DNA of 64,000 bases from positions 17,113 through 81,112 of the forward strand of contig JAOPHQ010002367.1 in the NCBI GenBank assembly GCA_030340625.1. The letters are read 5' to 3'. Positions 10,555 to 21,954 of this stretch are shown here, one piece after another. The stretch's first letter is position 1; every line of letters begins with the position of its first letter. The notes below the pieces were generated by a model that was not told where the DNA came from, did no database searches, and saw only the letters and a list, made by a program, of their open reading frames with translations. The translations under genes and the position numbers were made by a program. The stretch is from Merluccius polli. Its lineage: Eukaryota; Chordata; Actinopteri; Gadiformes; Merlucciidae.

Positions 10555-12965
10555 AATCAGTGCCGTGACGGCAGTGTTCAGCCAATCACAGTACATTTTA
10601 CAGAGCAAGCTGTTTTGGCCGTTCCTATTGGTTGCTCGACCAAAGTCGATGTGCGTTCACGCTCTGAGCCTCTGACTCGCTCGGTGGTGAAGGTACAATG
10701 GCGGACGTCCCGGCAGAAAAAGTTGCTATCCCGGCATTACGAACGAAAGTGCACACGGTTAAGCAAGCTAAAAAAAGGAAGACCGATGTTGAAAAACGAG
10801 AGTCTAAGAGGGAGAGTGACAACAGAAGGAATAAATTCCGTGTCAACATTGACTTTGGGTCAAGTAATCCACGTGCAGTTATTTCGCACAAAGTAAACAG
10901 CAAACTGGTAAATCCGGCGCACTCAAAGAACAGGAAGTGGGATGTCTTTCGGACTGTCAATCACTCAAAAATTGTTTGGGATCATAAAGCTAAGCCAAAG
11001 GGTCTTCTGGGAGGGCATTTGAACATAAGAAGTATTAAATCTAAAAGTGATCAAGTGCATCATCTTTTACTGGATTCTAATTTGGACTTCCTTTGTTTAT
11101 CTGAGACTTGGCTGCATAAAAACACTCCATCAGCAGCATTAAATGTCCCTGGTTTTAACTTTTACAGGAGAGATAGAGTAGGCTCAAAGGGAGGAGGAGT
11201 TATGATTTATGTGAAGGACAGAATCCAGTGTAATGAAATCCATTGGTCAAACTGTGAGGAATTGGAATGTATTGGTCTAAATATCATTTTGTCACCGCAG
11301 ATGTCCTTTACTCTTATTGTAATTTACCGGCCTCCCTCTTCCAATATCAGTTTCTATGAGAAATTTGAGAAATTGTTAAAAGAATGTAACTTCAACAAAG
11401 AAGTAATTATTATGGGAGATTTTAACATCAACTGGGGGGAAAAAGCCTCTAGAAAGAACTTCAAACAGATAACCGATAAATTTGACCTTATGCAACTGAT
11501 TAATGGGCCCACAAGAATAACTAATTCCACCAGTACTCAAATTGATTTAATATTTAGTAACAGACCTGAGAGAATCTTAAAATCTTATAATATGGTAACT
11601 GGTCTCTCTGACCACAATTTGACACTGGTAGCCAGAAAACTAAGCAATAAGCGGTTTAGCCCTAGTGCCAAGGAATATGAATCTTTTGGAATCCCCAAAA
11701 ACAAACAGGAGAACTTTAAAAGTGCTGTTCAACAGATTGAGTGGGATAATTTACTGTTGGGCATAGACCATGAAGAGGATAGTCGAATATTCTCAAAAAA
11801 ACTAGAGAGCATTATTAAAGATTTTAACTGCAAATGTAGGCGCAAAAATAACAAAAACACTGTCCCTTGGATAAATGCAGACATTTTAAAACTAATGAAA
11901 GAACGGGATCTTGTTTTAAAAACTGCAATAAAAACTAAGTTGAGTCATGACAGACAACACTTTGCTAGTTTAAGGAATAAAGTGGTAAAGAAACTAAGAA
12001 AAGCAAAGGCAGATTTTTTCTTGACCATAATAGAAAAGGCAAGAGGTAACTCTAAAATTATCTGGAACCAGCTAAAAAAATTAACAGGACATCAAAATAA
12101 AGAGAGGAAACTGCTTGAACTTAAAATAAATGGAATGCTTACAAACGATCCTGCGGAAGTAGCGGAAGCTCTTAACCACTACTTTATCGATTCTGTGGCT
12201 ACTATTGCAAAGTGTTTTTCACCTGAGTGCACTAATGTTTGTCCAGTTAATACAATGGAACCTGCTTTCAGCATAAGGAATGTCACTGAATCAGAGGTTG
12301 CCAGAATGATTCGATCTCTGAAACAATCCAGAGCAAAGGATATATTTGGTATGGATGCAGTTATGCTCAAAGAGCTCAGTACAACACTAACTAATCCTAT
12401 CACCAAAATTACTAACCTCTCGATTTCCCAGGGATTGTTTCCGAGTGTTTGGAAGTCGGCTGTTGTAGTCCCAATATTTAAATGTGGAGATCCTGTTTCA
12501 ACTTGCAATTACAGACCTATCAGTATCCTACCTACAGTGTCAAAGGTTGTAGAGAAAGTAATAGCTGAACAAATCACCCGTCATCTAAACAATAGCTCTT
12601 TTACACTGCACCCAATGCAATTCGGCTTCAGAGCCAATTATTCAACTGAAACAGCCAACTGTTTTTTAATGGAAAAAAATCAAATCTCTATTGGATAAAG
12701 GTGGTGTTGTTGGAGCTGTGTTCCTTGACCTCAAGAAGGCATTTGATACTGTTAATCATAGAATTCTCATGTCAAAGTTAGCTAGATTTAATTTTTGTTC
12801 AAATACACTTAAGTGGATAAAATCATATTTGTCAAATCGATCTCAGTCTGTTCAGGTTCAGAATCATCAATCAGCTGCCCTTCGTCTGTCCACAGGAGTC
12901 CCACAAGGATCCATACTGGGCCCGTTGCTATTTACATTATACACTCACCGGCCACTTTATTAGGT
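10555..12965 (+). mobile_element. L2/CR1-like non-LTR retrotransposon (LINE), interrupted
   Basis: A GC-rich 5' leader with CCAAT boxes precedes a long ORF2-type frame that ends abruptly at a Tc1 insertion. No reverse-transcriptase continuation, stop or 3' tail repeat is seen on the far side of that insertion. Confidence 0.8.
10698..12941 (+). pseudogene. LINE ORF2: AP endonuclease plus reverse transcriptase, one frameshift, 3' truncated
   Basis: From ATG 10698 a basic N-terminal region is followed by an apurinic-type endonuclease (HLNIRSIKSK, LSETWLH, IYRPPSS, IMGDFNINW, LSDHNLT; the Asn, Glu, Asp and His catalytic residues are visible) and then the reverse transcriptase start (FKCGDPVSTCNYRPIS, PMQFGFRANYSTE). 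The frame breaks at about 12668-12698 in an A-run. The next frame carries VFLDLKKAFDTVNHRIL and STGVPQGSILGPLLF up to 12941. The FADD catalytic motif would follow but is lost. Family style is L2/CR1/Rex1. Target-primed reverse transcription was its job; this copy is dead. Confidence 0.85.
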
Positions 12966-14159
12966 ACACCTGTCCAACTGCTCGTTAACGCAAATTTCTA
13001 ATCAGCCAATCAGATGGCAGCAACTCAATGCATTTAGGCATGTAGACATGGTCAGGACAATCTGCTGCAGTTCAAACCGAGCATCAGAATGGGGAAGAAA
13101 GGTGATTTAAGTGACTTTGAACGTGGCATGGTTGTTGGTGCCAGACGGGCTGGTCTGAGTATTTCAGAGACTGCTGATCTACTGGGATTTTCACGCACAA
13201 CCATCTCTAGGGTTTACAGAGAATGGTCCGAAAAAGAGAAAATATCCAGTGAGCGGCAGTTCTGTGGGCGCAAATGCCTTGTTGATGCTAGAGGTCAGAG
13301 GAGAATGGCCAGACTGGTTCGAGCTGATAGAAAGGCAACTGTAACTCAAATAACCACTCGTTACAACAGAGGTATGCAGAAGAGCATCTCTGAACGCACA
13401 ACACGTCGAACCTTGAGGCGGATGGGCTACAGCAGCAGAAGACCACACCGGGTGCCACTCCTGTCAGCTAAGAACAGGAAACTGAGGCTACAATTCGCAC
13501 AGGCTCACCAAAATTGGACAATCGAAGATTGGAAAAACGTTGCCTGGTCTGATGAGTCTCGATTTCTGCTGCGACATTCGGATGGTAGGGTCAGAATTTG
13601 GCGTCAACAACATGAAAGCATGGATCCATCCTGCCTTGTATCAACGGTTCAGGCTGGTGGTGGTGGTGTAATGGTGTGGGGGATATTTTCCTGGCACACT
13701 TTGGGCTTATTAGTACCAATTGAGCATCGTGTCAAAGCCACAGACTACCTGAGTATTGTTGCTGACCATGTCCATCCCTTTATGACCACAGTGTACCCAT
13801 CTTCTGATGGCTACTTCCAGCAGGATAACGCGCCATGTCATAAAGCGCGAATCATCTCAGACTGGTTTCTTGAACATGACAATGAGTTCACTGTACTCAA
13901 ATGGCCTCCACAGTCACCAGATCTCAATCCAATAGAGCACCTTTGGGATGTGGTGGAACGGGAGATTCGCATCATTTGTGCAGCCGACAAATCTGCAGCA
14001 ACTGCGTGATGCTATCATGTCAATATGGACCAAACTCTCTGAGGAATGTTTCCAGTACCTTGTTGAATCTGTGCCACGAAGGATTAAGGCAGTTCTGAAG
14101 GCAAAAGGGGGTCCAACCCGGTACTAGCAAGGTGTACCTAATAAAGTGGCCGGTGAGTG
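12942..14159 (+). mobile_element. Tc1/mariner element, copy A (1218 bp)
   Basis: Bounded by TA at 12940-12941 and at 14160-14161, the Tc1/mariner target duplication. Perfect inverted ends begin CACTCACCGGCCACTTTATT and close with its complement. It contains one transposase gene. Copy B at 25282-26499 has the same length and differs by only about seven substitutions and two 2-bp gaps that I could count, so the family moved recently. Confidence 0.97.
13089..14127 (+). pseudogene. Tc1-like transposase, copy A, 2-bp deletion near the C-terminus
   Basis: Starts MGKKGDLSDFERGMVVG with the paired-type helix-turn-helix DNA-binding region, then the DD34E nuclease: WSDESRF (first Asp), YFQQDNAPCH (second Asp) and PDLNPIEHLWD (Glu). 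The enzyme cuts and pastes the element at TA. The frame is intact to about 13973, where two bases present in copy B are missing (CATCATTTGTG against CATCATGGATGTG), so the last ~50 residues are replaced and translation stops at 14009. The catalytic core is complete; loss of the tail probably, not certainly, inactivates it. Confidence 0.93.
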
Positions 14160-14161
14160 TA

Positions 14162-14422
14162 CTTTCCTGGTATAGTTTGTTTAATTTGTTAACCTCCCGG
14201 GTTTTTTTGTTCCTACTGTTTAGAATGGCATTGGGGCGGAACTAATTGCCGCCGGCATATGTTTCCTACACCACCCCTTTTAGCAACGCACCTAGCCAAA
14301 CAGCGCGAAAGAAGCAGCACGTTCTTAAGCTATAAGTTAAAGTTAAAAGCTAAAGGCACTTCAAGTAGAACAACTATAAAGGACAAGGAAGAAGCATACA
14401 AGAAAATTCCCTCCTTAAGTAG
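14162..14422. other. No gene recognised
   Basis: Short unique-looking stretch between the Tc1 copy and a hAT element. It does not continue the interrupted LINE. Confidence 0.4.
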
Positions 14423-14879
14423 TTAGCAGTTAGGGTTGCCAACCGTCCCGGATTGTGCGGGACGTCCCGTATTTCGAGTGATTATGATTTGTCCCGTACA
14501 GGACAGCTCCTGTCCCGCATTGCGATCACAGCCTCGTCAGCCTTGTCAAGTTGTCAATGGCCATAGTAGGCTACTAAACTAAATAATATTTAAACCAAAT
14601 AGTAATACTGCAAACCAAATAATATTATTCTAGAGCAGAACTAGTAGCCTAAACCAAATAATATAATAGAGCGGAGCTTTGCTGTAAACGCACCAAAACT
14701 CACGCAGGTTGCTATGGGACACTGGAATGTTGATGGTTACGGTGCGCGAGTGGAGTTTAGTCAGAGAGAGTTGAGCTGTCAAAATGAGTGAACCTCCGAA
14801 AAAAAGAGACTCTGTAGCTATAAAAAAGAGTGGGAACTGAAAAGGTCGTGGGTTAAAACTTGTTGTAGCAGCGAAATGC

Positions 14880-14880
<1 letters not shown>

Positions 14881-14927
<47 letters not shown>

Positions 14928-14928
14928 T
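14881..14928. repeat. (GT)n microsatellite
   Basis: About 20 GT units within the hAT element. Frames reading CVCVCV or HTHTHT here are not genes. Confidence 0.95.
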
Positions 14929-15078
14929 CCACTGCCCCACCCCACCCATCATCTGGTGTTTAATAGTTCTGACTGAGTTTTCATACAATACACATTACAC
15001 CCCAACTGTTTCTGTGGTGGGTTTTGAAAGTACCCCAGAAAACCGTGACCCGCGTCTTTGACGTTTACACCCGCAATC

Positions 15079-15462
15079 CGTTTTCAAAACAGTCCAATTT
15101 GGCGAGAAAACCGAAATGCGACGTAATCCAGTGTTCACGATCCGTTTTCAAAACAGCCCAATTACGTTGAAATGTGACGTAATCCAGTGTTCACGACCCG
15201 TTTTCAAAACAGCCCAATTTGGCGAGAAAACCGTGAAGCTGGCAACCCTGCCTCACCGTCACTTTCGCCGTACTGGCAGCGATGGGAAGTCTCCAAATAA
15301 TTCTAATTTATGTATTTTATAACCAGCAATTTATGTATTTTATAACCATGAAATGTCCTTGTTGGTTGTGCTTTCTTCAGGCGCCTCCACAGTGCCACGC
15401 GTGGATACTGTCGGTACAACACGCTATTTTACGTTGAAATGCGACGTAATCCAGTGTTCACG
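15079..15462 (+). repeat. Tandem CpG-containing repeat inside the hAT element
   Basis: Units alternate CGTTTTCAAAACAGCCCAAT, GGCGAGAAAACC and GACGTAATCCAGTGTTCACG. Three units lie in 15079-15232 and a detached GACGTAATCCAGTGTTCACG copy at 15441-15460. Confidence 0.8.
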
Positions 15463-15596
15463 CAGACGTACACCGTCAACGTATTCTTTTGGCGACTGGG
15501 TTGACCTATCCAACCCCCCCTCCCCTTACATCTATTTCTTTGTTACTCTTTTGATATTTGTATTAATATTATTATTTCCTCTTTCATGTAGTTATT

Positions 15597-15642
15597 ATTT
15601 ATTATTATTATTATTTTATTATTATTATATTATTATGGTTAT
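15597..15642. repeat. TTA/TAT microsatellite
   Basis: Run of ATT and ATA triplets near the right part of the hAT element. Confidence 0.85.
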
Positions 15643-15976
15643 TATTGATTGTATTTTATTTTGTGAGCACTTTGGGTCAAATGTGCTGTATAAATAAAAA
15701 TGACTTGACTTGACATAAATGTCTGTCTTTCTTCAAAATGCTATGCCTCCCCAAAGTGGTTCATTCATAAAACATGACAGAAATGAGCTTTTTAAAGGCC
15801 ACTGGCAAAATCATTATTACTGTGAACCATCCAAGCAAGTACAGAAATGGTTTGTCATTTAACACTTTGAAATTAGTAGGTTTATGGTAGGTGTGCGCGC
15901 GCGCGCGCGTACGGGCACACCTGGAACAAAGTGTCCTGCATTTGGGATTGAGAAAGTTGGCAACCCTATTAGCAGT

Positions 15977-16435
15977 GGACGAGGCATGTTTATCTTTCTC
16001 GAATTTAATGGGTTTTGTGAATGGGTTTTTGGTTAGATGCCTGAAATAAGGTCTGTGGTTAACACAAGAGATTGCCACGTTTTGGTCTACGACATAAAAT
16101 ATGTCAGTAAATACCCCACTCGTAAATTGTGAGCCTTTTACGTATCTTGAAAAACTTCTGGCGATTGCATTTACACTTCAAAAATCAAATGTAGTGTTCA
16201 TTGGTGACGATTATCTTGCTTAACAAAACGTGTTAGTGTCATAGACTTTTGTTTGCCACAGAGCTTATTTTCTGCAATAATGCAAAATCCAATGGGAAAA
16301 CCAATTGGCTTTTTGTCGAGGGAATCCAGGGCGATGTTAACTTCCGGGTTGGCCTACAAAAATACGTCATCCCTGCACCACTCTATAGGTAGTATTGTTA
16401 TATTATTATTTATTAATGAGCATTAGTAGTTATTA
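15977..16435. other. No gene recognised
   Basis: AT-rich, no coding or repeat signature that I can place. Confidence 0.4.
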
Positions 16436-16439
16436 TTAT

Positions 16440-17035
16440 TAGACATGCCAAAACACCTGCTCAGCCAAAACGGCCCAGTCTCTTTTTATGAAACTTTCCA
16501 CAATGGTAGAGGGTGACTGAAGATGGCCACATAACAAAATGTGCATGTTGTAAACAATATGGTCGCCAGAGGCCCAAATTGGTCCAATCAGACTTAAGGA
16601 GCCAAAAGGCCGGGTTATGGTCCAATTTTCATCAAACTTAGTGTATTCAAGATACATGGGTCAAGATTAATCAGTCCAAAGTTCATCCAGATCTGACAAT
16701 GGAGGGCACTACATCGATTGATTTAAAATGTGAAATTTGAACAAGCATATCTCCATGACTTCTGTCAGAAAGATTTTCCGCCATTTTGAAATTTGTGAAA
16801 ACACTAAAATCCCTAAGAATACAATTATTTTAGACTTAGGTGCACATCCTTTGGTATATACCATAGGGGGCGCTACAGCGATCGATTGAAAACCAGAACT
16901 TTGAACAAGCGTAACTCCTGACCACTTTGCCTTACGGTCATGAATGTTTGTATGCTCATCACTGGACCCAAGAGGGTCGTAGTGGTCTGCTTTAGGCTTG
17001 GCCCCGATAAACGCTGATTGCAGCTTGAATTATCA
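16440..17035. repeat. Dispersed fish repeat, unclassified
   Basis: Sequence style such as GGCTTGGCCCCGATAAACGC and TGATTGCAGC at the right end resembles a common teleost interspersed repeat. I see no termini, target duplication or coding frame, so class is unknown. Confidence 0.4.
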
Positions 17036-17098
17036 TAATAATAATAATAATTTATTATTTTTATTATTATTGTTCATATTATTATTATTATTATTAAC
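17035..17098. repeat. ATT/TTA microsatellite
   Basis: Runs of ATA, TTA and ATT triplets broken by a few other bases. Confidence 0.9.
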
Positions 17099-17579
17099 CA
17101 GCTTCAGTCGCTTTCTGCTCATCATCACCTTGTTGTCTCTTTCACTTACACCCATAGACTGTATGCATTTGCATACCCCCCTATTCTGTATGAGACAGTG
17201 CTGATCTGTGCTGGCTCTACTTCTCTGTGCTCTGGTGCTGCTAATCCTGCTATGTGCCTCTGGTAATGTAGGTGTCATATAGCCTATTTCATGTGTTTTA
17301 TAATTAAGGTTTAAGGTCACAAGTTAATATTTTAGATTTACAACTTTATTTGTGATAGATTACTTTACTGTGATGGATTGCATCAGGAATGCTGACATTG
17401 GTGCCTGTAGCTTTAAGGGCTTTTTGGGCAAATTGCCTTACCGTAGCTGGTGGCATTGTTATAGTTTGGATGGCACGAGAGGTTAGGAGTCTCACGGTTT
17501 TCTGACCGTGTCAGGTCGTGCCAAGAAGTGTCAGGAGTATTCATGACGTATATGTGTTAGTGCATTTGTAGTAAGTGTC

Positions 17580-17621
17580 AGACTGATGCTCACAGTCTTT
17601 CCTACCTGTGAGCATCAGTCT
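17580..17621. repeat. Perfect 16-bp inverted repeat with 10-base loop
   Basis: AGACTGATGCTCACAG at 17580-17595, loop 17596-17605, then the exact complement at 17606-17621. Could fold as a hairpin in DNA or RNA; no neighbouring gene explains it. Confidence 0.9.
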
Positions 17622-18384
17622 CTACAACTCCCTCAAAATATCAGACACTCCAAATCAAGTCCAATAGCTTCCGATCTTGTTTGTGTAATAAATAAGTACA
17701 ATTCCCTCACATGCATACTGCACTTTAAACAATCAGTGTCTCTGCTCTGTACAGTCTCCCATAAACACAAATTCTCTTATAAGGTTTAAGATTTATATAT
17801 TGCTCGCACTGATTTTTTATTTAACAGTTACTTGTTTTTTTTAGTTTATGGTTACTTGGTTTTTATTTTACTGTCACTGGTTTTTATTTGACTGTTATTT
17901 ATACCCTGTGTATATAGTGTTAAAGTATTTTTTCTTTTGATGTTACTATTTGTATAGTATTCAAATGTTTTCTCTTCTCTTGGCATTTTCTGTCTGACTT
18001 GCCATTTGGGAGCTGCTATGAAAAACACAATTTCCCTGCAGGGATTAATACAATATTTCTGATCTGATCTGTGGGTTTCTGTATTCTGCAGCGAATCTAC
18101 TTATGAACCCCGTCTGTAGTAAGACTTACGCTTTTGTTTTGTTATTTATTTTTTTATTTTTTGCCTTGGCCTGAATCCTGACTACGAGACTGTTGTTGTT
18201 TACCACCCCAGTCCTGGCTTTACTTTGAGCATATTAGCAATAAAATGTTTATTCAGATTTTATATGATTCTGTTTGGCCTATTTAGACAGTTCTTAAACT
18301 GAAATAGCTGATAGTTAAGTTTGTCATGGTCAGAAATGCAGCAAAACAGGCTGCAACCTTGACCAGTCAACTGACCTGCCAGCG
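17622..18384. other. No gene recognised
   Basis: AT-rich. The stretch at 17990-18065 ending TTTCCCTGCAGGGATTAATA resembles a LINE or SINE 3' tail, but this is weak. Confidence 0.35.
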
Positions 18385-19318
18385 TAGTATTGCACAATAT
18401 TGAAATTATGACCGATATCCGATATTTGCAGAGTGTTATCTGTCGATACCGATTCCGATATTTAATATATTTGTATTTTTCATATTTTCAGTGCCTTGAC
18501 ATTAAGATTTTTAAGGCCTACTGAACACTATACACAGGACCACAATGGAAACAAGCCCCTCTGCCCAAAGTATTCAATCAATCAATCAATACTCAGTTTC
18601 TAAGTGTCTGCTTTCACTACTGAATGAGATGAGTATACAAATTAAATGTAGTAAAAAAAAAAAAATTTACAAAGTATTTGAAATTCCACTTGTATTTGTT
18701 AATGACGTAGTCTACTAGACACTTTTGAAATATTTCCTGTCTGCTGCCATCAAACAATAATAAAGTATTGCACTTTACAGCTCCAGTTCACATTCAAACT
18801 TAAATAACTAACTAAAATAAATGAAAACTCTGTGCAGGACAGGTCAAATACACCTCTAAACTAACAATTACAAACAACTGTATTGATGAAACATAAAACA
18901 AACAGAATCCAACGGTAGCCTACTCTCGTTGTTTGTTTTCCTTCACCGCAAGTGAGTGCATCTATTTCCTGCTTTCATAGCAAATTGAGTACACTGCTGC
19001 CACCTGCTGGGGAGAAGACTACAGTGCTGATGGGCTCTGTTTCATGTTAGGGACTGTACGATATTTACCGGGGGGGGAGGGCCGGTCGTCAGGGGGGGAG
19101 GGCCTAGGATAATTTTTTTAAGCCTTAGGGGAGGGCCCAGGAGAATATTTTTGGCCTGGGGGGAGGGCCGAGGAAAATTATTTTATGGGGGGGCAATCGT
19201 CATGACTCATGCCGAGTTCGATGTTTAAATGAAAGATAGGATAGCCTGTAAGGAAGTGAACGTCTCCTTTACCATAACCATAACCCTTTTTGGAGTGAAT
19301 TGTTTCACAGTAGACTGC

Positions 19319-19363
19319 GGACGCTGTAGACTCTGCTCTGCGAGCGGACGCTGTAGACTCTGC
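19319..19363 (+). repeat. Two tandem copies of a 25-bp unit
   Basis: CGGACGCTGTAGACTCTGCTC occurs twice in a row. Confidence 0.8.
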
Positions 19364-19451
19364 TCGTCTCATACCACCGCGAACGGGTTTATGAGACCCC
19401 AGATCGTTTCACACAGACGCGGGAGGGTACCTTTGGCGTCAGTATCCAGGG

Positions 19452-19998
19452 CTTAATTTGGGCCGGAACACGCCGGAATATGTTCCGGCACCTTTTTTAT
19501 TTTTTTATCCCCCCCCCCCCCCCCCCGCCGTCAGTGGTTACGATCGCGCAACCCCGTCATCAGTCCGCGGTCCCCCCTACCGTTGACAATCACGAACACT
19601 CCCCCCCCACCCACCCCCGGGCGTGACAAATCGTCGGTAGGCCTATATTACGAGTTGGGATGAGAACGGGTTGTCTGCCGAAACCGTCAAGTCTAAATCA
19701 TGCGATAGGCGCGCACGATGACATCCTCACAGCATGCACACGGGCTGTGTGTGGACTTGGGTCTGCGGCTGAGTCCGCGGCCGGGTCCGCGGGTCCGGTG
19801 CTGGGTCCGCGGCTGGCGGGTCCGGTGCTCCCCCCCCCCCCCCCCCCCCCCGTTGACAATCGCGCCGAATGTAGAGCATATTGTAATGCAGCGTTGAATG
19901 GATGAATAGCTTACATAAGGGTCCCCAGCACTTTTCAAACCACACTCAAGCTTATGGTTATTGTCCCCACCACTTCTAAAACCAAACTGACGCCACTG
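19452..19998 (+). repeat. GC-rich inserted repeat with GCGGGTCCG minisatellite
   Basis: Begins CCAGGGCTTAATTTGGGCC and contains poly-C tracts (19509-19526, 19831-19850) and a GTCCGCGGNNGG-type minisatellite at 19760-19828. A reversed relative lies at 37320-37680. Probably a non-autonomous DNA element inside the Harbinger MITE. Its ends are not defined. Confidence 0.55.
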
Positions 19999-20588
19999 AC
20001 CACATAGACCAAGAATCGCAGGGTGATCATTAGTCGCTCTTAGTCACAGTAGTTTGTGTTTTGTCTTATAATAGCCTATAAGGTACAATGTCATCAGCCA
20101 AGTTGTGAAATTATTGGGGGAGTCTCGTAACATTGATAAAAGCAGGCTTGTCCCCATTCTCAAGTTCAAGGCACAGCGTGGCATAAACCCCTGCTCTTGC
20201 TGCGTGTGTACCCGTGTGTGTGTATGTGTGCTTATGTGGCCGTTTTAACCTTGTAAACGTCATTTTCCGACCAATTTTATTTGATTCACGTAGCGCTGAG
20301 GGCCTAGGAGAATTTTTTTGAGCCGGGGGGAGGGCCCCGGAAAAAAAAAAATTACCAGGGGGGAGGGCCAGGCAGAACAATTTTAACCCGATCGTCTGGC
20401 GACCAGCCCTCCCCCCCCGCTAAATATCGTACAGTCCCTTACCAAAGCATTGGAGGAGGCGAGCACGTTATTATTTTATCGGTGAAAATTATCGGGTTTA
20501 TTTTGACATCGGTTTGATACCGATACAGCATTTTTTGGCCATTATCGAGGCCTTCCCGATATGCTACCGATAATATCGTGCATCACTA

Positions 20589-21549
20589 ATGATGGCAATT
20601 GTGAGAATGACAACACTGGTGTTGCTACAGAGCAGTGAAGGGAGAAAAATCTCTGGCCTATTCTAAGCTAACAACGGCGCGGACCCTATAGGTATCAGAT
20701 AAAAAAAATAAGGCGGAATAAAGAGATATAAACTGAATTAAACTGAGTAGATTTATTCTTAATCAAACTTAATCAAAAGTCAACGAGTAAATGCATATAA
20801 TAACAAATACAGCGCTGGTGTCACAAAGAGCTTCGCCTCCTCAGAAGTTCTGCTGATTGTGAGCCCCCTATCTCAGGCCCATGGATAGATTAAAAGGCAG
20901 GTTCGGCCAGGGGGGGTGACATCATGAGCGGATACATGGATACTTTTTGGTTCAAAAAGGGCAAGTTCTAGTTTGAAGTTAGATAGCAGGGCATCTTTAA
21001 TTGGCTTCCCCCGTCTTTCGTGGGGAGGCTGAGTCGCAGTGCCCATTTTGACCGGGCCTCCCCCACCTAAGATGTGCGAGGTTTGGGCCGCGTGACATCA
21101 CCAAGCGCTCTGATTAACATGGCACCCAGTCTCAGGCAGTAGCGCTTATCACCTGCTACTCCCCTGGGCATTTCATTACATCTGGGTGCGCAAGGGATTC
21201 TCTGTGAGGGGAGGGGGAGCACTTGTAAACAATGTCCACTATGTCTGGTTTCGGACTGGCTCACATGTGGGGGAGGGGTGAAGTATTCATAAACAATGTC
21301 CACTGTGACCCTGTTATTCTGGCTTTAAGTAACCGTTTGGGCCTTTTAGCATTCTGAATATTTCAATAGCAGCACTGTATAGAAATTCACTGTTCACACA
21401 CATGCACACACACTCCTGCACATACACATGAATAGGCCAAACTACAAAAACATCCAACTCATATACACACAAATACAAGATCATTTTTAATAATAATAAT
21501 TGAACATAATCTTACAGTGTTAGTTGTTACGTTGTACGCAAATTAATGC
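20589..21549. other. No gene recognised; possible decayed LTR
   Basis: Contains a twice-used TAAACAATGTCCACT motif (about 21226 and 21290) and GGGAGGGG tracts. No coding motif. An old LTR is possible but unproven. Confidence 0.35.
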
Positions 21550-21954
21550 TGTAGTGATGTTCTTTGAGGAAGAAGGCCGCCGACACAGGATCACTTTTAA
21601 CTCACTTTATTTTTTTAGCTTTAGGTCTATTATCTATGAAGCAAAAGGAGGGATATTGTACAGTTCACGCGTGGAGCGACCCTTAGCCGGATATCTAACA
21701 GATACGCGGCCTCTAGAGTTTCTCCCCTCCCCCCTGCTTGTGCGTTCGGTGGTACCTGGGCAGGCGTGGCCTGCCCAGGTACGTAGCATAATATGCTCTG
21801 ATTGGCTAGTGTTGAGGGCCCGCCCCCAGTGTATTATGTGTGCTGCCATCTGGTAGCCAGGTGCGGTTAATATAGCTTATTTGTTTCTATTCCCTAGTGG
21901 CTATGTGAGGATATTACAGCCTGTTGATACATATGGTATTATTTATTCGTAACA
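21550..21954 (-). mobile_element. Solo LTR related to the tRNA-Trp-primed retroelement
   Basis: Starts TGTAGTGATGTTC and ends TTCGTAACA, with the 4-bp direct repeat ATGC on each side (21546-21549 and 21955-21958). It shares the GAGGAAGAAGGCCGCCGACA block, the CCGCCCCCAGT region and the TGATACATATG ending with the LTR at 6872-7245. No primer site or interior is attached, so it arose by recombination between two LTRs. Orientation follows the related copy. Confidence 0.8.

Larger units (their letters stand above)
14431..15968. mobile_element. Non-autonomous hAT element (1538 bp)
   Basis: Perfect 13-bp inverted ends TAGGGTTGCCAAC and GTTGGCAACCCTA, flanked by the 8-bp direct repeat TTAGCAGT at 14423-14430 and 15969-15976. 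An 8-bp duplication is the hAT hallmark. No transposase frame is present. It contains a GT microsatellite, a CpG-rich tandem array, a TTA microsatellite and an internal terminus-like CTGGCAACCCTG at 15238-15249, which suggests a composite of two related elements. Confidence 0.9.
19050..20438. mobile_element. Harbinger-type MITE (1389 bp), nested
   Basis: 18-bp perfect inverted ends GGGACTGTACGATATTTA and TAAATATCGTACAGTCCC, flanked on both sides by TTA (19047-19049 and 20439-20441), the PIF/Harbinger target duplication. No transposase. Both subterminal regions carry repeated GGGGGGAGGGCC blocks separated by A/T runs, in the same orientation at both ends. Confidence 0.8.
18385..20588. mobile_element. 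hAT-like element with ATCGATA-rich ends, interrupted
   Basis: Left end TAGTATTGCACAATATTGA and right end complement TAGTGATGCACGATATTATC are related inverted termini. The subterminal regions are rich in CCGATA and TATCGG. I found no clear 8-bp target duplication. It is interrupted by the element at 19050-20438. Confidence 0.55.
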
